Shown here one piece after another: positions 45,701-48,513 of a stretch of 64,000 nucleotides of DNA (its first letter is position 1; every line of letters begins with the position of its first letter). The notes below the pieces were generated by a model that saw nothing but the letters and a program-made list of their open reading frames with translations, made no database searches and was not told the origin of the DNA. The DNA is taken from the NCBI GenBank assembly GCA_016180845.1, contig JACPAK010000003.1, positions 186,001 through 250,000 of the forward strand, given 5' to 3'. This stretch comes from Deltaproteobacteria bacterium. GTDB lineage: Bacteria; UBA10199; JACPAL01. The position numbers and the translations under genes were made by a program.

Positions 45701-47577
45701 TCGTGATGGATGGAAATTATGAAGAGAATGAGCTCAATCTCCCTTACCGCACCCACATCCTGGGCGGCTTTAAGATTATGACGGAAGACTCAGACGGTGA
45801 TCCGATCGTCCCATGCCTGAGGAGAGAAATCACGCACGAGGTATTTGATCACAACGTCACTATTGGTGGTATGGAATTCCCTGTGAATCGTACCGAGTAC
45901 CGATCTGTTATCAAGAGCACCGATCCGACAGAGGCTGTCTTTGATATCTCGGATAGCTCGGCTGGTCCTGCGCAACGGACCGGGACGGTCCCGGCTTATT
46001 CGAGTAGCCCATACGATATCGCCGTCATTAACTACGATAGACGCTCTTATATTGACGGTTTTGATATCCGTGTTGAACCGGAGGATGGCGCCGAACGAAG
46101 TTACGCGATCCAGATCGATACCTCCTCCCCAAATATCACGAATAACCGGATTATCGGTCAGGTCTCTCCGATCCATGTAATCCGTTTCGACTTCTTCTCT
46201 TGGGATTCCTGGATCTCACCGCTTTATGCCCAAGCTGGTCTTGGTGGCGTTGGCGGCGTTGGTGGGGGAGTTGACTTCACGGTCATCCCCGAACCGGAGT
46301 CTGTCATTGGAATCTATGTGAAAGGGACCTCGTCGCCTCTGATTGAGAATAATACGATCTATGGAAACTGGATTGAGGTTCAACCTGGCATGATGCAGAC
46401 CGCCTTCCGACCAAATCACAGCGAGGCGATCCGAATCCATGCCAATACGAAGAATGAGGCGATCCCGATCATCCGACACAATACAATGATCGATGGAGGG
46501 GATGCCGATACCAGCTCGACCGCAATCAAGATCCGCTATTGTTCGACAGCCCGACAGAGCTTCCGGATCGAAGACAACTACCAACCGGCCGCTTCAGGGG
46601 CGGTGGTCCTGTTTGGAGGTGGTAGCTCTTTGGGAGGGATTTTTGGAGGGCGCGCTCCGGAGACCGCCGGAATCGATCTCGATTCACGACTCACGAACGC
46701 CACAAATCCGGAGGTCTGCTCTGCTTCTCTGAGCGGCAGCGGTGGCACCGCTGAATTCGTCATCGATCGTAACTGGATCCAAGGGAATGGGACCTCAACA
46801 CAGACCTTCCGCGGAATTATCTGGTGGGGAACAAACCTGGCCAATCTCGACAGCGGCTCCTCGTCAGCACAATTAACCTGTGATGGGAAACAAAGAGGTT
46901 GGCCGATTTCCAACAACGTGATCCGTGGAAAGGATATGTACTACTGTGAGGGAATCAAATACGGTGGTGGAGAGCTCGATGTGATTCACAACACAATCGA
47001 TGCACGCGACTGTGACTTTGATTTAAGTACCGCTATCTACGGGGCAATGCGAAGCAATAACAATGCCGGTAGTGGCGATATCCTGATGCCCTATCTCTCG
47101 GACAATATCCTGATGGGGAATGACTGCCCGATCGGACATGTCGATCGACAGGTCCCTGGCGCCAGTTATACAAACTACGACAATTACCTGACCTATAATA
47201 TGACCTATCCGGTAAGTACCTCCATCGACTTAGGTCACTGCCTGATCTTGAGCACGCAATACGAATCACCCGGACCATCCGGTGACGGTGGAGGCAACTA
47301 TTATTACTCCGGGCACAACGGCAATGATCCGATGGTTGATCCTGATGATTATATGGTCAATCCTGATTCGGGAGACTACCATCTCAAAGTTTATGACGGC
47401 GACTTGTATCAGGATGCGATTGACAACTCGACAACCCGAATCCACTGCTATTCCAATCTCCTCATCAACCCAACCGATGCTACGAGTGAAAACCTCGATC
47501 TGATCCTGGATCTTGACGATCAATCCCGAAATCCGACGCGAAACGACCGCGGCGCCTACAAATACATCGCCCCTTAA
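18760..47577 (+). CDS. Giant secreted multi-module protein (about 9,605 residues) with cohesin-like, dockerin-like, TSP3/Cys-rich and beta-helix domains
   Basis: One uninterrupted frame of 28.8 kb. A Sec signal peptide (MKRRLVIVIFLALFGLTLTLFA) is followed by a Gly/Cys patch and a TSP3-like Asp-rich calcium region. Residues about 28-8,627 are five homologous super-modules, listed separately. Each contains a Cys-rich head with C-x-x-D-x-x-C patterns, a first beta domain, cohesin-like domain A, an FFAW-type segment, BIG2/invasin-like spacers, a YEDF segment, cohesin-like domain B, a dockerin-like DxNxDG segment and a last beta domain. Modules 2-4 add a cadherin-like domain (NxPPxL... T..ATD). 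A Cys-rich cluster (about 8,628-8,880) and a right-handed beta-helix-like domain (about 8,882-9,605) finish it. No transmembrane anchor or sorting tail is seen at the C-terminus (ends DRGAYKYIAP). The ATG at 18760 is chosen because it begins the signal peptide and lies 19 bases after the sigma-54-predicted start; the TTG at 18709 lies upstream of that promoter. Likely an extracellular adhesion or scaffold protein; ligand unknown. Confidence 0.9.
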   Translation: MKRRLVIVIFLALFGLTLTLFAQEQTKPEGRVGGGQGSAGGCSCPLAKKSKRDGLVPTGGEIQQPATPPDTDKDGKPDEDDKDDDNDGIPDKEDSCPLNAANSCVQGETGSRCSSDGDCSPGFACNESGDVGLCEQDSDRDGTPDSQDNDDDGDGIDDGNDGCPLDSTNSCTEGRLGSRCATNADCTAGFACDPTNNTCQTDSDGDGTVDQLDICPNDSTNQCLPGGGPCTPPRFFDGATCSCPAGETWNGTTCVEEPEPLPGEGVEGALLRFDLDPTTFGRWTGTFTDEGDGNYSASVYDLNTAGAANLEAEILAGPSVDERISATSTPFEIRTAVVRETTIYLAENQLQAFAQVVGANGEPVAPTTVVNFEIISQGATPTVIVGPVRGTSEGGGIFSADLTIPPSEFDGTGNIRDLRVSVDGITSSFVRDIRFQQRQRSLDLSTAGEVGIVLPAANQYTPASGDAWFIVPVTLQAGTENINFYQIEIQYNANRLRIIDAANDVGPGNDAGSFGDPGADDFARGASGCSAPVDYRCLRFNTSSPTGERADASGRMEIAEVRFHIVDSTEERAEILGSVQSILRRCEAADLTCDPNIVSTETPIQVVDFDSQGTVGEVLTPVTRVVSYFAWPTEIDLYRAGTILPGTGSIQVRQLRNRLGDNLSTPTGVTGRIVAGSGLFFAADLSYRVTADGESEIEITLPDGSTQRGMRVRGEIADDNEITLQLADSTLNQISGTTPAVCQRTQATVGWVVPERNASTTFPARPSFNIDLSPWTTWSATGPFVVNDMDDNLPRGLVETVGCPETGAVSGTITANGFGLGPQTSPITANGDQEVTVSSLQVGVPATIGFRAVDGNTITPNPTATLPGTATGFVRVTNALTALDSQAPIVVWATTTDPDLPGGTSRYLASPDTTFSIDPADPQDIICLTTPLEPRLCLDTGGTLVNAIGGTEDGARAAVTATYGGATSKGSVLVRVDSATGLEITADRTTLAIDDEDPAAIIRSLPTTAQLTVAATWGDNGARYEATWDQQRTTYEVTEAVTTRVRPGGLVEIDPATGIVRATGNGTGRVSITAIVNGLGLEDNSESIDLWVVSLERIRIESFEDFAIPSDCSSFTPRTMNCGTRMPDDTASLIEGTTERQNLQIEVRGEWTDGAELTDLISPASAAAAYIQTIFNDESLLAGRCDDLFDPDTGNPKRLLTGDTADDCTLAATLNWTTDAGTPDERVVSISRDYDLHVATTTAQIRTLYVRGTEGISAGATYTDVTCDDTFSGVSRRRVAGGVGDLTNLRVIAEFDDNSRQLLASGSNQVITGLLTFTPSIPTGIFESATDDPFRLVAGEDGQVEILRNGVGRVTIDVASDDTTTPFGSQPYTLCTNLTPAVGDIDVGNGSGRMVFEDLNVSVRVNAGTNTLSGFEIRLFYNPAVLRTSDGQITIGSAPTLSLTPNDQPNSARTSADTDQEIVLIGNFGTPQSGSLEIARINFSKVPGGPTVTHLTGTIASLIAVVDENDDVGYAVVPAGSLITAGDGWIDPPLGNYNSSGAFDPQDVFRLQQVFRGDLSPPYTIDGDYNQDGTISVEDAPRGREILADLFYWVAEATTDPANPIRASLIVTEPSPGTARIAARVRKANDIACPLAAFTQLDLDVSFAVRSGGNSTLSRSYRAAPTTVAADGTSCDYFVEIPGIEFDSTITVRPRLTVLPSSAGDVANADWIIARDFPVTGTAGGACTPGSCPPDQECDTVTGICRDPGSAGEGCSTCEDCDPGLACDDSGVCEIDTNGDCESDSDDGDDDGDGTDDGADNCPLISNDQTDTDSDGRGDACDSCPSDPTPDCSTVVNTPPSLTITPSIDSVPEGSPIPELTIRATDLDAGDTVEISMTQPAGQVVLNEPVLTPPTPSGNPATATFNWTHDENDVGASFTFTFTATDGRGATSTETVTVAVDSPIESEDTVLYAPIQFELSEGTTDPLNLWNRNWRDIGNPDGSYDGQFFKLSTTGEKSLTVRIPNSTASLTEEFDVTSPVARIHVVTNLTDLFLPPDDDEEGVDLGFFTFFVDSDGRPVDPDPGSVRYSRDDGVPLLPSSEPTPLETGIYYQTIRVPDEGFDDASHTLTVSVVGPGVTPGSDTFNAALPATPLAVSFGSAGLQLPQRMPRPGETVDVDVYINPPEEEEHRNLFSFNFSVGYDTAALRYERVIQPASASDFNGYAPVNPENGTVTIISSTTEEVPVPDTSRGLHVATIQFTVLGSADTTVTGHSNRLAYYDQGGQGFGEDTDMTVADHARRDNTGSGILRLRPITTEGFFAWIPESFLIEAPAINDSLTGVSQVSVRTVQTAATDITDYSGSMTLSTVSGGGDGVLIIGGGAEGRFGVSGTPGTAELKVELPGLPATTAIEDIKVRTARYEPTLPAVTRVVPDDLNLSLSWLGEENGFQRTRIRTIWDIPDNSANVELTDRMTCSIPPTVTDGREISECYVTAVANVFEGDVLDDTFDVAVSGAGVSQTASVRYTNDPQGINSLYISIPAEIASLTTNDIALLPVSSGSLGTGSQTAVVSNVMRQYRQTVPLTIWAIDTEENRIDVTDVDVARTSLTSDNDLQVEIDQDCDDNPDTVDPCARALASTDADGILLHAEWGGQIANNPVIVDIPPQTVRVTGCDQDLAASATDIAARVLGLIPSTTLGVERCTAQDAQGTCISWSPVEVTCSIVGDGTDFVNLDAGPCVVTVNETLPAFGRFQVALDTNNFLGILNQTCKRDVVTLSGLNYLLYEDFDSEFETAVRETGNLLSQIEGRVGTYQRARLVMQAVWSDGESRGMDDYVAADQIDGITILANATPFGVAANPTLGWPESLRLTPFDDDIGTITKTFEPPVVVSGFTSEMTLTIEDTPIDITEIVLSGRGAEINNGDISRGDEFFDGTFSGPIDQRAILRAVATFRDRTRYELLDTNGDQVFSTPDPFLNFTAAERWFTGITPPSPLPRAIDFVTPDSDDSSQSSRGELELKLNGATDIGVQILQDATATFDQTDDPFNLAANLTPAIWHVDLGFEDGRFIAPQTDAFNVDVRANLPRDLKVFQLTLTYDPSVIQIDSPSFTPSVSVPSSSSTSTAGGRETLSLTASYDGAIAAGTNQPLGQLHFNVLNKTTGTRWTELTGASVLTVDEPGCGPAAPSLCNVEHREDLVAGRGYVDPHNAKNLDGVFGGTDTNGDGVINADDTGVVYFSGGDIGVILDCLSFGVGTGQCTATQGLGADLEGIGNRLNADDIGYGLQATVGRFQFFDIDLDPDLVGGTGHYVLSTHMQDIRNQDVVSGVDVQFSVSGSARNDLTLEVADLIENSPNTGIVPTLDSNYYRTPLETEFSDTITATVLYRFHYMVGSTPGVNELQVTRSFEVIGSGGDLPCDVAGDTCPSGRACIAGRCADVECTADDQCSGATPRCDLSTNSCVAACTGTDLWDGSRCIAATECQTPPRSAAAGLCSCTNAGEVWDGRRCIPADDCDSPPRTLIGTICSCPGDSFYDGTACVPTTECRGGEVLGDACVCPGGMEFSGDVCTVSNNPPTLEITPVVIEARAGQLTEFSVIGSDLDEDPVLVTMVTTNESGILLPDDVGATRILDEGATAPNTYTFRWTPDVDHQGNTYRFEFTGSDGRGGSSDPAVATIEVGVPAAGELVSLAPIQFALTEGTPPTQVNLWDQNWWESDHPTDPLAADGTYNGEFFKVSSTGDKTVTVSIPNSTATRAGEVNVTGTVSRVYVVTNVPDLFLPPGEDKVDLGFFTFFVDSDGRPVDPTPGSVRYSHGGIPIPSPFSGPTPLETGIYYQTIRVPDEGFDGASHTLEVTVVGPGVTPGSDTFNAIRPADPLVVSPGSAGIQLPQETIVPGENFDVDVYVNISDQPNLFGIDLTVTYEAPAIQCAGVDLGSDISSFNPYRACDRTSGTINLITSGMTAETDEDGDGIMHVARIHFESDDNWPETGRTAFDISGTINRLESNVSGSATTFASSQPMVVADHDGQSDDGRGEIRFDPIQSLGFFAWAGESFLIKATEISPELDGNSQLEVRVIETERTDVVTYNRPRHNPSSTPILTPIGGSGIDVMNAALGTYEVSANGTRLFNATLPGFSTIGPIGIKGAVYSPAAVFNPATPAAGGIRIAADDPVLQPLVSPRGGYQRTRIRTFWRIPGSDSEIELTERMNCTVAAGSTGQTLPALGPCWVGPTPAGGGGLILPTDRSFNVAVKNTSLGVDGIFRISSPADARPVSITDLVLSVPAEITSTNDPTTPLAAMSSTALGVTSLNAEVGNVLRQYQQRVPITAWAITTEEGGVHKKMMITDIIARDLSVTGDTDAIGIIADCDPGAPDYLCIEAVQNGTAYLETTFGGVPVRQEVIVDIPTPAFSVTGCNDLAASAVDIAREALELSTVTTLEITRDNGTPVDVTCTVEEGGDFVGLVSDAGSFVTTGEEGPCNLKVKSPLASFGSFKVKIDPDGFLGIPVQYCERDVVTLSDLNFLLYEDFDGPFASAMMEIGNKLSQVEARADTYQQGRLIAHAIWSDGESRGMRDYLTLDRFTSAPAVADIATTSFTGSSGWPNGYRLVPQNPGDYRYERSFEEGEVVTPFTSSIDVVVEERPIDITEIVLSGRGAEINNGDISRGGEFFDGTFSGLAGQGARLRAVATFKDRTRFDLMNESGVQIFSDFLELTAAEKWFPGLDDSRPTPLPRAIDFVTPIDGDFGRSTRGELQLNLNGATDIGVLIPDQDAISGQDSDGNTLVAFSQTDVEKFNLAANLLADEWQVDLGDANGRFIAVQSGSSFMVPVRVNIPAGNDLRVMQLTLYYDTRVIRVTDPVFTSSVTDPSSYSTIPPASGSFIETLLVTANYRLGAGNDLSLGTLHFTPVKDAVGPRWTTLTGQAILTDSSRTEHTDADLPAGRGFVDPHSAPNLDGGPPSGDGTVFSGPDIVVILDCLDPTTPAERCTSAQRTDANLNQDDGLKASDLGYGLQATVGRFHFPEIDLDPNPDDDPTTDDTGHYTLSTHLKDVRNSDVTSGVDIAFTARAGHPENSVSLGSSEISTPNRLTNFYETTFSTDYNDTITVDVAYTFHYRVGPETRDNLVTFTKSFEVEGPRGDLPCDEAGDTCPSGRACIAGRCADVACTADDQCSAETPRCDLSTNSCVAACSGTNLWDGSQCIAATECQTPPRTAAGGLCRCTDTGEVWDGTNCIATDACDAPRSVVGTLCVCPSDQFWDGTSGCVSETSCTDDGGTVVGDHCDCPGDQVWDRTECVLPNISPTFMEPTQLRYDVSLQDAVTFTVRATDSNGDRVSLSRIDTDLLIPAGPEDAFRLIDPDPEGRSDHGTFSWTPTDAATHVGPHTVRFSAQDLRADGSARGTPTTLEVTIDVDNGVIPGEGVTGAHIVFTPTRTPADPNLNPSLWEGIWWEETGEGDPVGIYSGKIFDLGFPGTESISAKANGGTTFESNSLNVTVATEAKRGKLILARPEVYPENPPATSSVQAFALVTDDFGRPYRGTRVISAGADGGHGSVTLTATDYPGIFSGTLTLTGFPEAGEDDETISVRLLDGTTKLTSITNPATTESQSLVLKQIVSPLTLDSGQIGMELPTRSYAAGESFNVPITVDTAGHGVISATIDFTYNSNALELVPAADGYMISVASGFDPIANPAPPPLSDSASVALVAASAANQLTTGGTLMTLHFRVKSGELPPSIAFSANARRGFKYLDPSSGEEIDISTGAGADLRVADRTGYVTGQTSGTMSLINTELREIFAYARDSELTSSSISSLMAALPNSMKRTSVAIYKVQNNGLLSTVPTSSATCTSANGGVNATNCGTITANNVSGRTDTLTVSYSEGGITKTNSNLQIRNERISNSSDLSDQEITLDADLDLTLNPATRIYEATLNKLNPLGIYPKVHLYVSWQEDTGDPRLDLTEYAKTQFVSRSPTICSVSGGIVRIIADRGTCVIRVFGRAVPDVVLTVSGMPDSSPFTPQLSVPAHVTMQSVASPVTLGTPDNIDQTTTAQAQVLNTFTHLSDRAPVTVTAVTSSGRFDITEELRSSRSLTVENPNIADFTSATSTLLTPRTTGVYTDQHVRAIIGGTLYTANFNLDINAPPTTLTGCVPIARSEEDAAHTIRGLNPSTSLSVTYSGGTVPTANIRFIVQEGADLIKTRTVTNPDGTTTTLLQDSNVVESAGGDSGGPVTILLDVAYLGLPDQTCHLFVTTLTELSLQTYEDYDPAIDLPHYTAADGLFPTDAVSSSTISFIEGQTNQRQRLRVVVEGSWTDGTRSYLGPNELTLLETSLAPPSAATYTVSSPPPVPADHPSHWPDSFRLTAGTGSESGDLSVQINPPAVGSRLESSRLITINPAPILFNPAGTIVRGSHSSIGNDLEQGINNDEIEILNGDSPFDATLMTYRGDSHFVTVIGQFTDGTRMKLTGPGGNVAERSLLDFGTTDNPIDEIEMPRMSGRTTLSPVIEAYSNRFGEISASGNGAVSIPLLVKNTGSSLLKNPDGTDRGYRLAVNLQPREGDLDIGPTTGRFIPVLVPGETNPPLTLRLNAGSAELNTFGISLTYDPRVLKFNLAGASWAASMNGTINSVRTADVNTECNQATDSSCNLLISGSAGPGKTGFVEIITVPILSASKGAENPWFEMTGRVTIVGRSGGSNIYVSNNAEVMAARGHVDPGGIKNYANGPGETAAVFNPYDIAALKVDAGLNPITEITIPLADRYPGAPISESLGDYNGNGTNGFDVSLALQIDARAFHFTYLTLEPTTTLGQYTFKARLFNKDGLPVCVREVGFSVADPGPDGNEITFAQPTPTTCTPTAEVYESSVTFKYDSTPTLQARVTTGTATGDNVVAVTGQFNVRGTDGRPLCTADTQCSTGETCQSGQCAPEECRDITCLGTECALIGGIGACVPDCTDPTRPVYDPTTGSCCNALLAACQPVTCPNESLPLADGSCAAARRCDSNADCRPPADQICLSGVCTAGTTGGTCNNDAECAAGEDCGDDRICRPAVLTCTTPACAEGQTCVTSTGRCSADSDGDGILNDGDGSGTVGDNKCTGGEVDNCDDNCVNEPNPGQNDANDNGIGDDCDPSPFPLSLVVEGADVEFAPADGSPGRASGIVDQTEVRDGLYESTIHSLLSAISDGSIIARAMVDGTAASEDSHSFAVTAGSGNRLDLFLNKQRVALNTKPVDTSPVVEAYAMVTNSRGSTVPTGNVSFRLFYGATAIGPLSTVAIDATGVAHATITVPPDQFVLGATRLLTVRASSDQTSDADEKNFITMPGPASFSPVAGMVWAEVPNREMVEGETLTVIVKTNVPAALERYDVRLNYDAAKLTASNAALPPTATGSAVINAASATPNVYFLASNASGTEVEIGRVDFTVGPITGDHDSDGQPSASSAFSITLAPNVGYAGGTISSAGSTYVWDGDSSAVASTGQVTLISRRIEGAFATVTPQQLLNKSRLLGASGYESGEVRIRRLWNITESPLDPTVTTLAPSDGLTLNISGVAGLTVPAATAATNPGRFTISTFDASGEATLTVRRGTTSLSNPVKVNVLRLESIELALEDANLETLPAELGGGSQSTAANVIGIFTGGVRHDLTTDVLARTGVSSHFVFSSAGFENVAGGRIRGTGSVNISGALVSIAGLPAGSSLIQDTTHTLSYTPTSLLDLNHDDPFEIVIPARTILSSLTPETINSSNLTEANNMNAQAQVASIFTRVGQTTTAKVYANLNDGERFDITSRFDSNAPDGNNSLWSEDSSIVSAGGTTQTTITAAGSGETKVKAKWSGLTDEQDVRVEFAPPSQTQIWIQQQAGQPYILAGSETTVALRGDEITTTLRGLPQTVPYRVVGNMGSGTCSVDATTGSVSGADCIDLVSNGATTSWTLVGGNDVANFDTAAQVLSSRRTAADGLEGAGSGQYNLTVSLWPDQTTPFTVRVITYDEVTLRSLETYTPEGEEPVTETELSKIENSTHHQQANLSILVGFTDTSPAVEASQYIVASRPTDPSLRTTPQVLIRRLDATGSPDVSDLGTLLEVGGTSGFTPVNRLRTTSSSNGTVELQAHVGRLASAGLQIEISTTPVELNQLMIDWKRTCNSNSNKITLGGDCNGDVTQPTFRVQKARAGEDGDIPLTQANLVSYATFTGDDTRSLLTENGDDAYDGLISFNAPANTTRIPTNFSSLGHSQFVTVVTGQENKGTIQATENGAGVLQLRPASGVDDGDFVVVNQDLPVNFIPRALDIDLGNNFGDPFGRSALPENGPTSFRLPIWYNAAASTGGIDLRIFFDPLIIDTPSHLPDCDGSYVFPQITGANVTCQYWAPTDAGNPAVPSGLATIKMDIIFPPATPLSGGVRKIAEIQFSKAAGAGWSPLRGRVRPKGPATDTGTGIVVPDLLPSVYADIVAGAGDIDPAPHYGDVDDDRAVDINDIIATNFAAATDTTRDTIVPEGGSRHGDLPYFDIYTDGALNSYDGRYTSLMASEALHAVTGYDDGTNPPQPIVRYPYNSDNTRALFVAQLWSKVFTGSTQRHPDPAKTKVFFEIDHPAAASWTYRSATGTSLTPNFEGGGARTRIRAVNGSAGTWAIDITGMTGSGSNIPVAVIVETYRDSARTQLIRKSSFLETPYVSGTTFRGITSFSYSPTGAGGPVSCDSDSECTGGERCIGGYCGSGQDCEDNGGCPADERCDLSRHGVSMGGTCISVCGDVTCSAADTCARTADHQASCVINATCSSGSLCTSGFRAGRCCASCSSSPLSSCSSPSCPVGHSFNATFNLCAELRCQFNSECSGEQICASGTCQGGESCTSTGTCSAAGQICGPTGVCTGGGSCFEPIDCGNFSQCNTTTQACDSCGENQCRRADGFSACGTGSSCMPCDPATQDCVGECPAGLVFDPNSRSCVELTACASDNPIDWDPRPDVTFDFDDLRPMLDDDISQSHLYFVSRENGTDGTSDTPATWSINRPGRTIAEAIDAVKARQREICGTSSASTCRTTLHSSSQNMFRIFVMDGNYEENELNLPYRTHILGGFKIMTEDSDGDPIVPCLRREITHEVFDHNVTIGGMEFPVNRTEYRSVIKSTDPTEAVFDISDSSAGPAQRTGTVPAYSSSPYDIAVINYDRRSYIDGFDIRVEPEDGAERSYAIQIDTSSPNITNNRIIGQVSPIHVIRFDFFSWDSWISPLYAQAGLGGVGGVGGGVDFTVIPEPESVIGIYVKGTSSPLIENNTIYGNWIEVQPGMMQTAFRPNHSEAIRIHANTKNEAIPIIRHNTMIDGGDADTSSTAIKIRYCSTARQSFRIEDNYQPAASGAVVLFGGGSSLGGIFGGRAPETAGIDLDSRLTNATNPEVCSASLSGSGGTAEFVIDRNWIQGNGTSTQTFRGIIWWGTNLANLDSGSSSAQLTCDGKQRGWPISNNVIRGKDMYYCEGIKYGGGELDVIHNTIDARDCDFDLSTAIYGAMRSNNNAGSGDILMPYLSDNILMGNDCPIGHVDRQVPGASYTNYDNYLTYNMTYPVSTSIDLGHCLILSTQYESPGPSGDGGGNYYYSGHNGNDPMVDPDDYMVNPDSGDYHLKVYDGDLYQDAIDNSTTRIHCYSNLLINPTDATSENLDLILDLDDQSRNPTRNDRGAYKYIAP
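18840..23934 (+). repeat. Giant protein super-module 1
   Basis: Cys-rich/TSP3 head 18,967-19,530 (DKDGKPDEDDKDDDNDGIPD; CSSDGDCSPGFAC). First beta domain from 19,563 (GALLRFDLDPTTFGRW). Cohesin-like A near 20,090 (AGEVGIVLPAANQYTPASGD). FAW segment at about 20,641. ESFEDF segment at about 22,060. Cohesin-like B near 22,900 (GDIDVGNGSGRM). Dockerin-like 23,335-23,540 with GDYNQDGTISVEDA. No cadherin-like insert. Confidence 0.8.
23935..28914 (+). repeat. Giant protein super-module 2
   Basis: Cys/TSP3 head (CDPGLACDDSGVCEI; DGDDDGDGTDDGADNCP), cadherin-like domain from 24,270, first beta domain from 24,612 (YAPIQFELSEGTTDPLNLW), cohesin-like A near 25,160 (SAGLQLPQRMPRPGETVDVD), GFFAW at about 25,650, LLYEDFD at about 27,034, GRGAEINNGDISRG at about 27,430, cohesin-like B near 27,840 (WHVDLGFEDGRFIAPQ), dockerin-like 28,275-28,560 with DTNGDGVINADDTG. 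DNA near 25,092-25,136 is identical to module 3 at 30,232-30,276. Confidence 0.8.
28915..34065 (+). repeat. Giant protein super-module 3
   Basis: Cys head CPSGRACIAGRC with repeated WDGxxCI units, cadherin-like domain from 29,388, first beta domain from 29,740 (APIQFALTEG), cohesin-like A near 30,304 (SAGIQLPQETIVPGENFDVD), GFFAW at about 30,800, LLYEDFD at about 32,224, GRGAEINNGDISRG at about 32,612, cohesin-like B near 33,060 (WQVDLGDANGRFIAVQ), dockerin-like 33,478-33,720 (NLNQDDGLKASDLGYG). It is the closest relative of module 2 in its middle and of module 4 in its Cys head. Confidence 0.8.
34066..39309 (+). repeat. Giant protein super-module 4
   Basis: Cys head CPSGRACIAGRC nearly identical to module 3, cadherin-like domain from 34,541 (SPTFMEPTQLRYD), first beta domain from 34,917 (AHIVFTPTRTPADPN), cohesin-like A near 35,505 (GQIGMELPTRSYAAGESFNV), IFAYARDSEL at about 36,018, TYEDYD at about 37,402, cohesin-like B near 38,290 (GDLDIGPTTGRFIPVL), weak dockerin-like 38,745-39,000 (GDYNGNGTNGFDVS). 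Confidence 0.78.
39310..44640 (+). repeat. Giant protein super-module 5
   Basis: Long Cys/TSP3 head (CTADTQCSTGETCQSGQC; DSDGDGILNDGDGSG), no cadherin-like domain, first beta domain from 40,020 (GADVEFAPADGSPGR), cohesin-like A near 40,580 (GMVWAEVPNREMVEGETLTV), FATVTPQQL at about 41,058, LETYTPEGEEP at about 42,550, cohesin-like B near 43,410 (ALDIDLGNNFGDPFGR), dockerin-like 43,915-44,150 with GDVDDDRAVDINDI. The most diverged copy. Confidence 0.77.
44641..45404 (+). other. C-terminal Cys-rich cluster of giant protein
   Basis: About 255 residues with dozens of cysteines in spacings such as CDSDSECTGGERCIGGYC, CRFNSEC-like and CEDNGGCPADERC. This implies a chain of small disulphide-locked domains between module 5 and the beta-helix, and so an oxidising, extracytoplasmic location. 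Confidence 0.75.
45405..47574 (+). other. Right-handed beta-helix-like C-terminal domain of giant protein
   Basis: About 720 residues. It opens with LYFVSRENGTDGTSDTPA and TIAEAIDAVKARQ, the usual start of DUF1565/pectate-lyase-like folds. Recurrent N-x-I or N-x-x-I turns follow (SPNITNNRIIGQV, SPLIENNTIYGNW, IPIIRHNTMIDGG, WPISNNVIRGKD, LDVIHNTIDARD, PYLSDNILMGND). These are parallel beta-helix repeats. No polysaccharide-lyase active site can be identified by eye; adhesion or glycan binding is as likely as catalysis. Confidence 0.75.
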
Positions 47578-48479
47578 AGCAAATCACTGACGGTCGGGAG
47601 TTCCTTGGGATGGTAGATTGATTCGCGAAGCGCCACCTTCACCTCTTTTAAGAACTCCTCCGAATCCTCGACGTCGATAATTTTCTTTTGGGTTAGACGT
47701 TTGAGTTCGCGACGCATCTCGCTCGCATAAAGCAATTTGTCGGCGCCGGTTGGATCGACCTTCGTGCAGGGGGCATGCTCCGGATCCTTGAGAAAGGCAT
47801 GAACCGATTCGAGGGCTAATTTTCGGTAATCTTCGATATCATCATCTCGCAGGCGAAAACGGGAAATCCCATGCACCTTTTCCATCATTGTCTTCCAATG
47901 ACGAAACTTGTGGAGGGTCAGCACACTGTTAAAAATCCGCTTGTTTGTCCGAAAGGAAAAAAGGGTCCTCCTCAAAACCCTCTGAAAAAGTTCATCATTA
48001 TAAGGAAACTTCATCCCTGCCAGTTTTTTCGCGAGATGCCATGAAGACTTCGGCCTCTTCGCATCAAAACGCATCTCCCAATAGACATGACCGATCGTGC
48101 GCGCCGGGTAGCTTAAGATCGTTTTGTACGGGACGAAGAAGTTATGGGAGATGATATCGACCGCAAGATGGGAGAGATACCCATAGGCGCATGCCCGTTG
48201 CCTGTCCTCCTGGGCCTCGTTCAGGATCAGAAACCCAACACGCCAGCTGTGACAATTATAGACATAGTCCACATAGTCCTTCCCCACAGTAATATCTGCA
48301 GCTAACGCGCCATAGAGGAAGTCATTCGGGAATTTTGTGAGAAGCATCTTGACCACCGGGGTAAAGGCGCTTACGTGTTGAAGGCAATTCGCGGCGTAGT
48401 CAATGTGGGTGATGGGACCCCAGGCAAATGCATTATCAGGGATGAGAAAAAAAACAGAAAAAGTAAGAAACAAAACCAT
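47574..48479 (-). CDS. Zinc-dependent phospholipase C-like protein
   Basis: 301 residues, PF00882-type fold. The signal peptide ends AFA and the mature chain would begin WGPITH; in this family the N-terminal Trp itself ligates zinc, so the cleavage site fits the mechanism. Other expected metal-site segments: NDFLYGALAADI, YNCHSWRVG, YLSHLAVDIISHNFFVPY (His/Asp ligands) and GHVYWEMRFDAK (His and Glu ligands). The second half (about 190-301) is charged and specific to this protein. GGAGGGGAG lies just upstream of the ATG. The stop overlaps the stop of the giant gene, so the two converge with no terminator between. Role: likely secreted or periplasmic lipid-cleaving enzyme. Confidence 0.88.
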   Translation of the reverse strand: MVLFLTFSVFFLIPDNAFAWGPITHIDYAANCLQHVSAFTPVVKMLLTKFPNDFLYGALAADITVGKDYVDYVYNCHSWRVGFLILNEAQEDRQRACAYGYLSHLAVDIISHNFFVPYKTILSYPARTIGHVYWEMRFDAKRPKSSWHLAKKLAGMKFPYNDELFQRVLRRTLFSFRTNKRIFNSVLTLHKFRHWKTMMEKVHGISRFRLRDDDIEDYRKLALESVHAFLKDPEHAPCTKVDPTGADKLLYASEMRRELKRLTQKKIIDVEDSEEFLKEVKVALRESIYHPKELPTVSDLL

Positions 48480-48513
48480 AACTCCCCTCCAGAATGTTCT
48501 TTTGTATCACGAA

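Noticed and set aside
18760-47577. Many long antisense and alternate-frame open readings inside the giant gene
   Set aside because: They follow the codon bias of the sense frame, lack domains and ribosome sites, and mirror its Asp/Thr-rich composition.
18760-47577. Cellulosomal scaffoldin
   Set aside because: Cohesin-like and dockerin-like parts are present, but no glycoside hydrolase, carbohydrate-binding module or separate dockerin enzyme is seen in the window.
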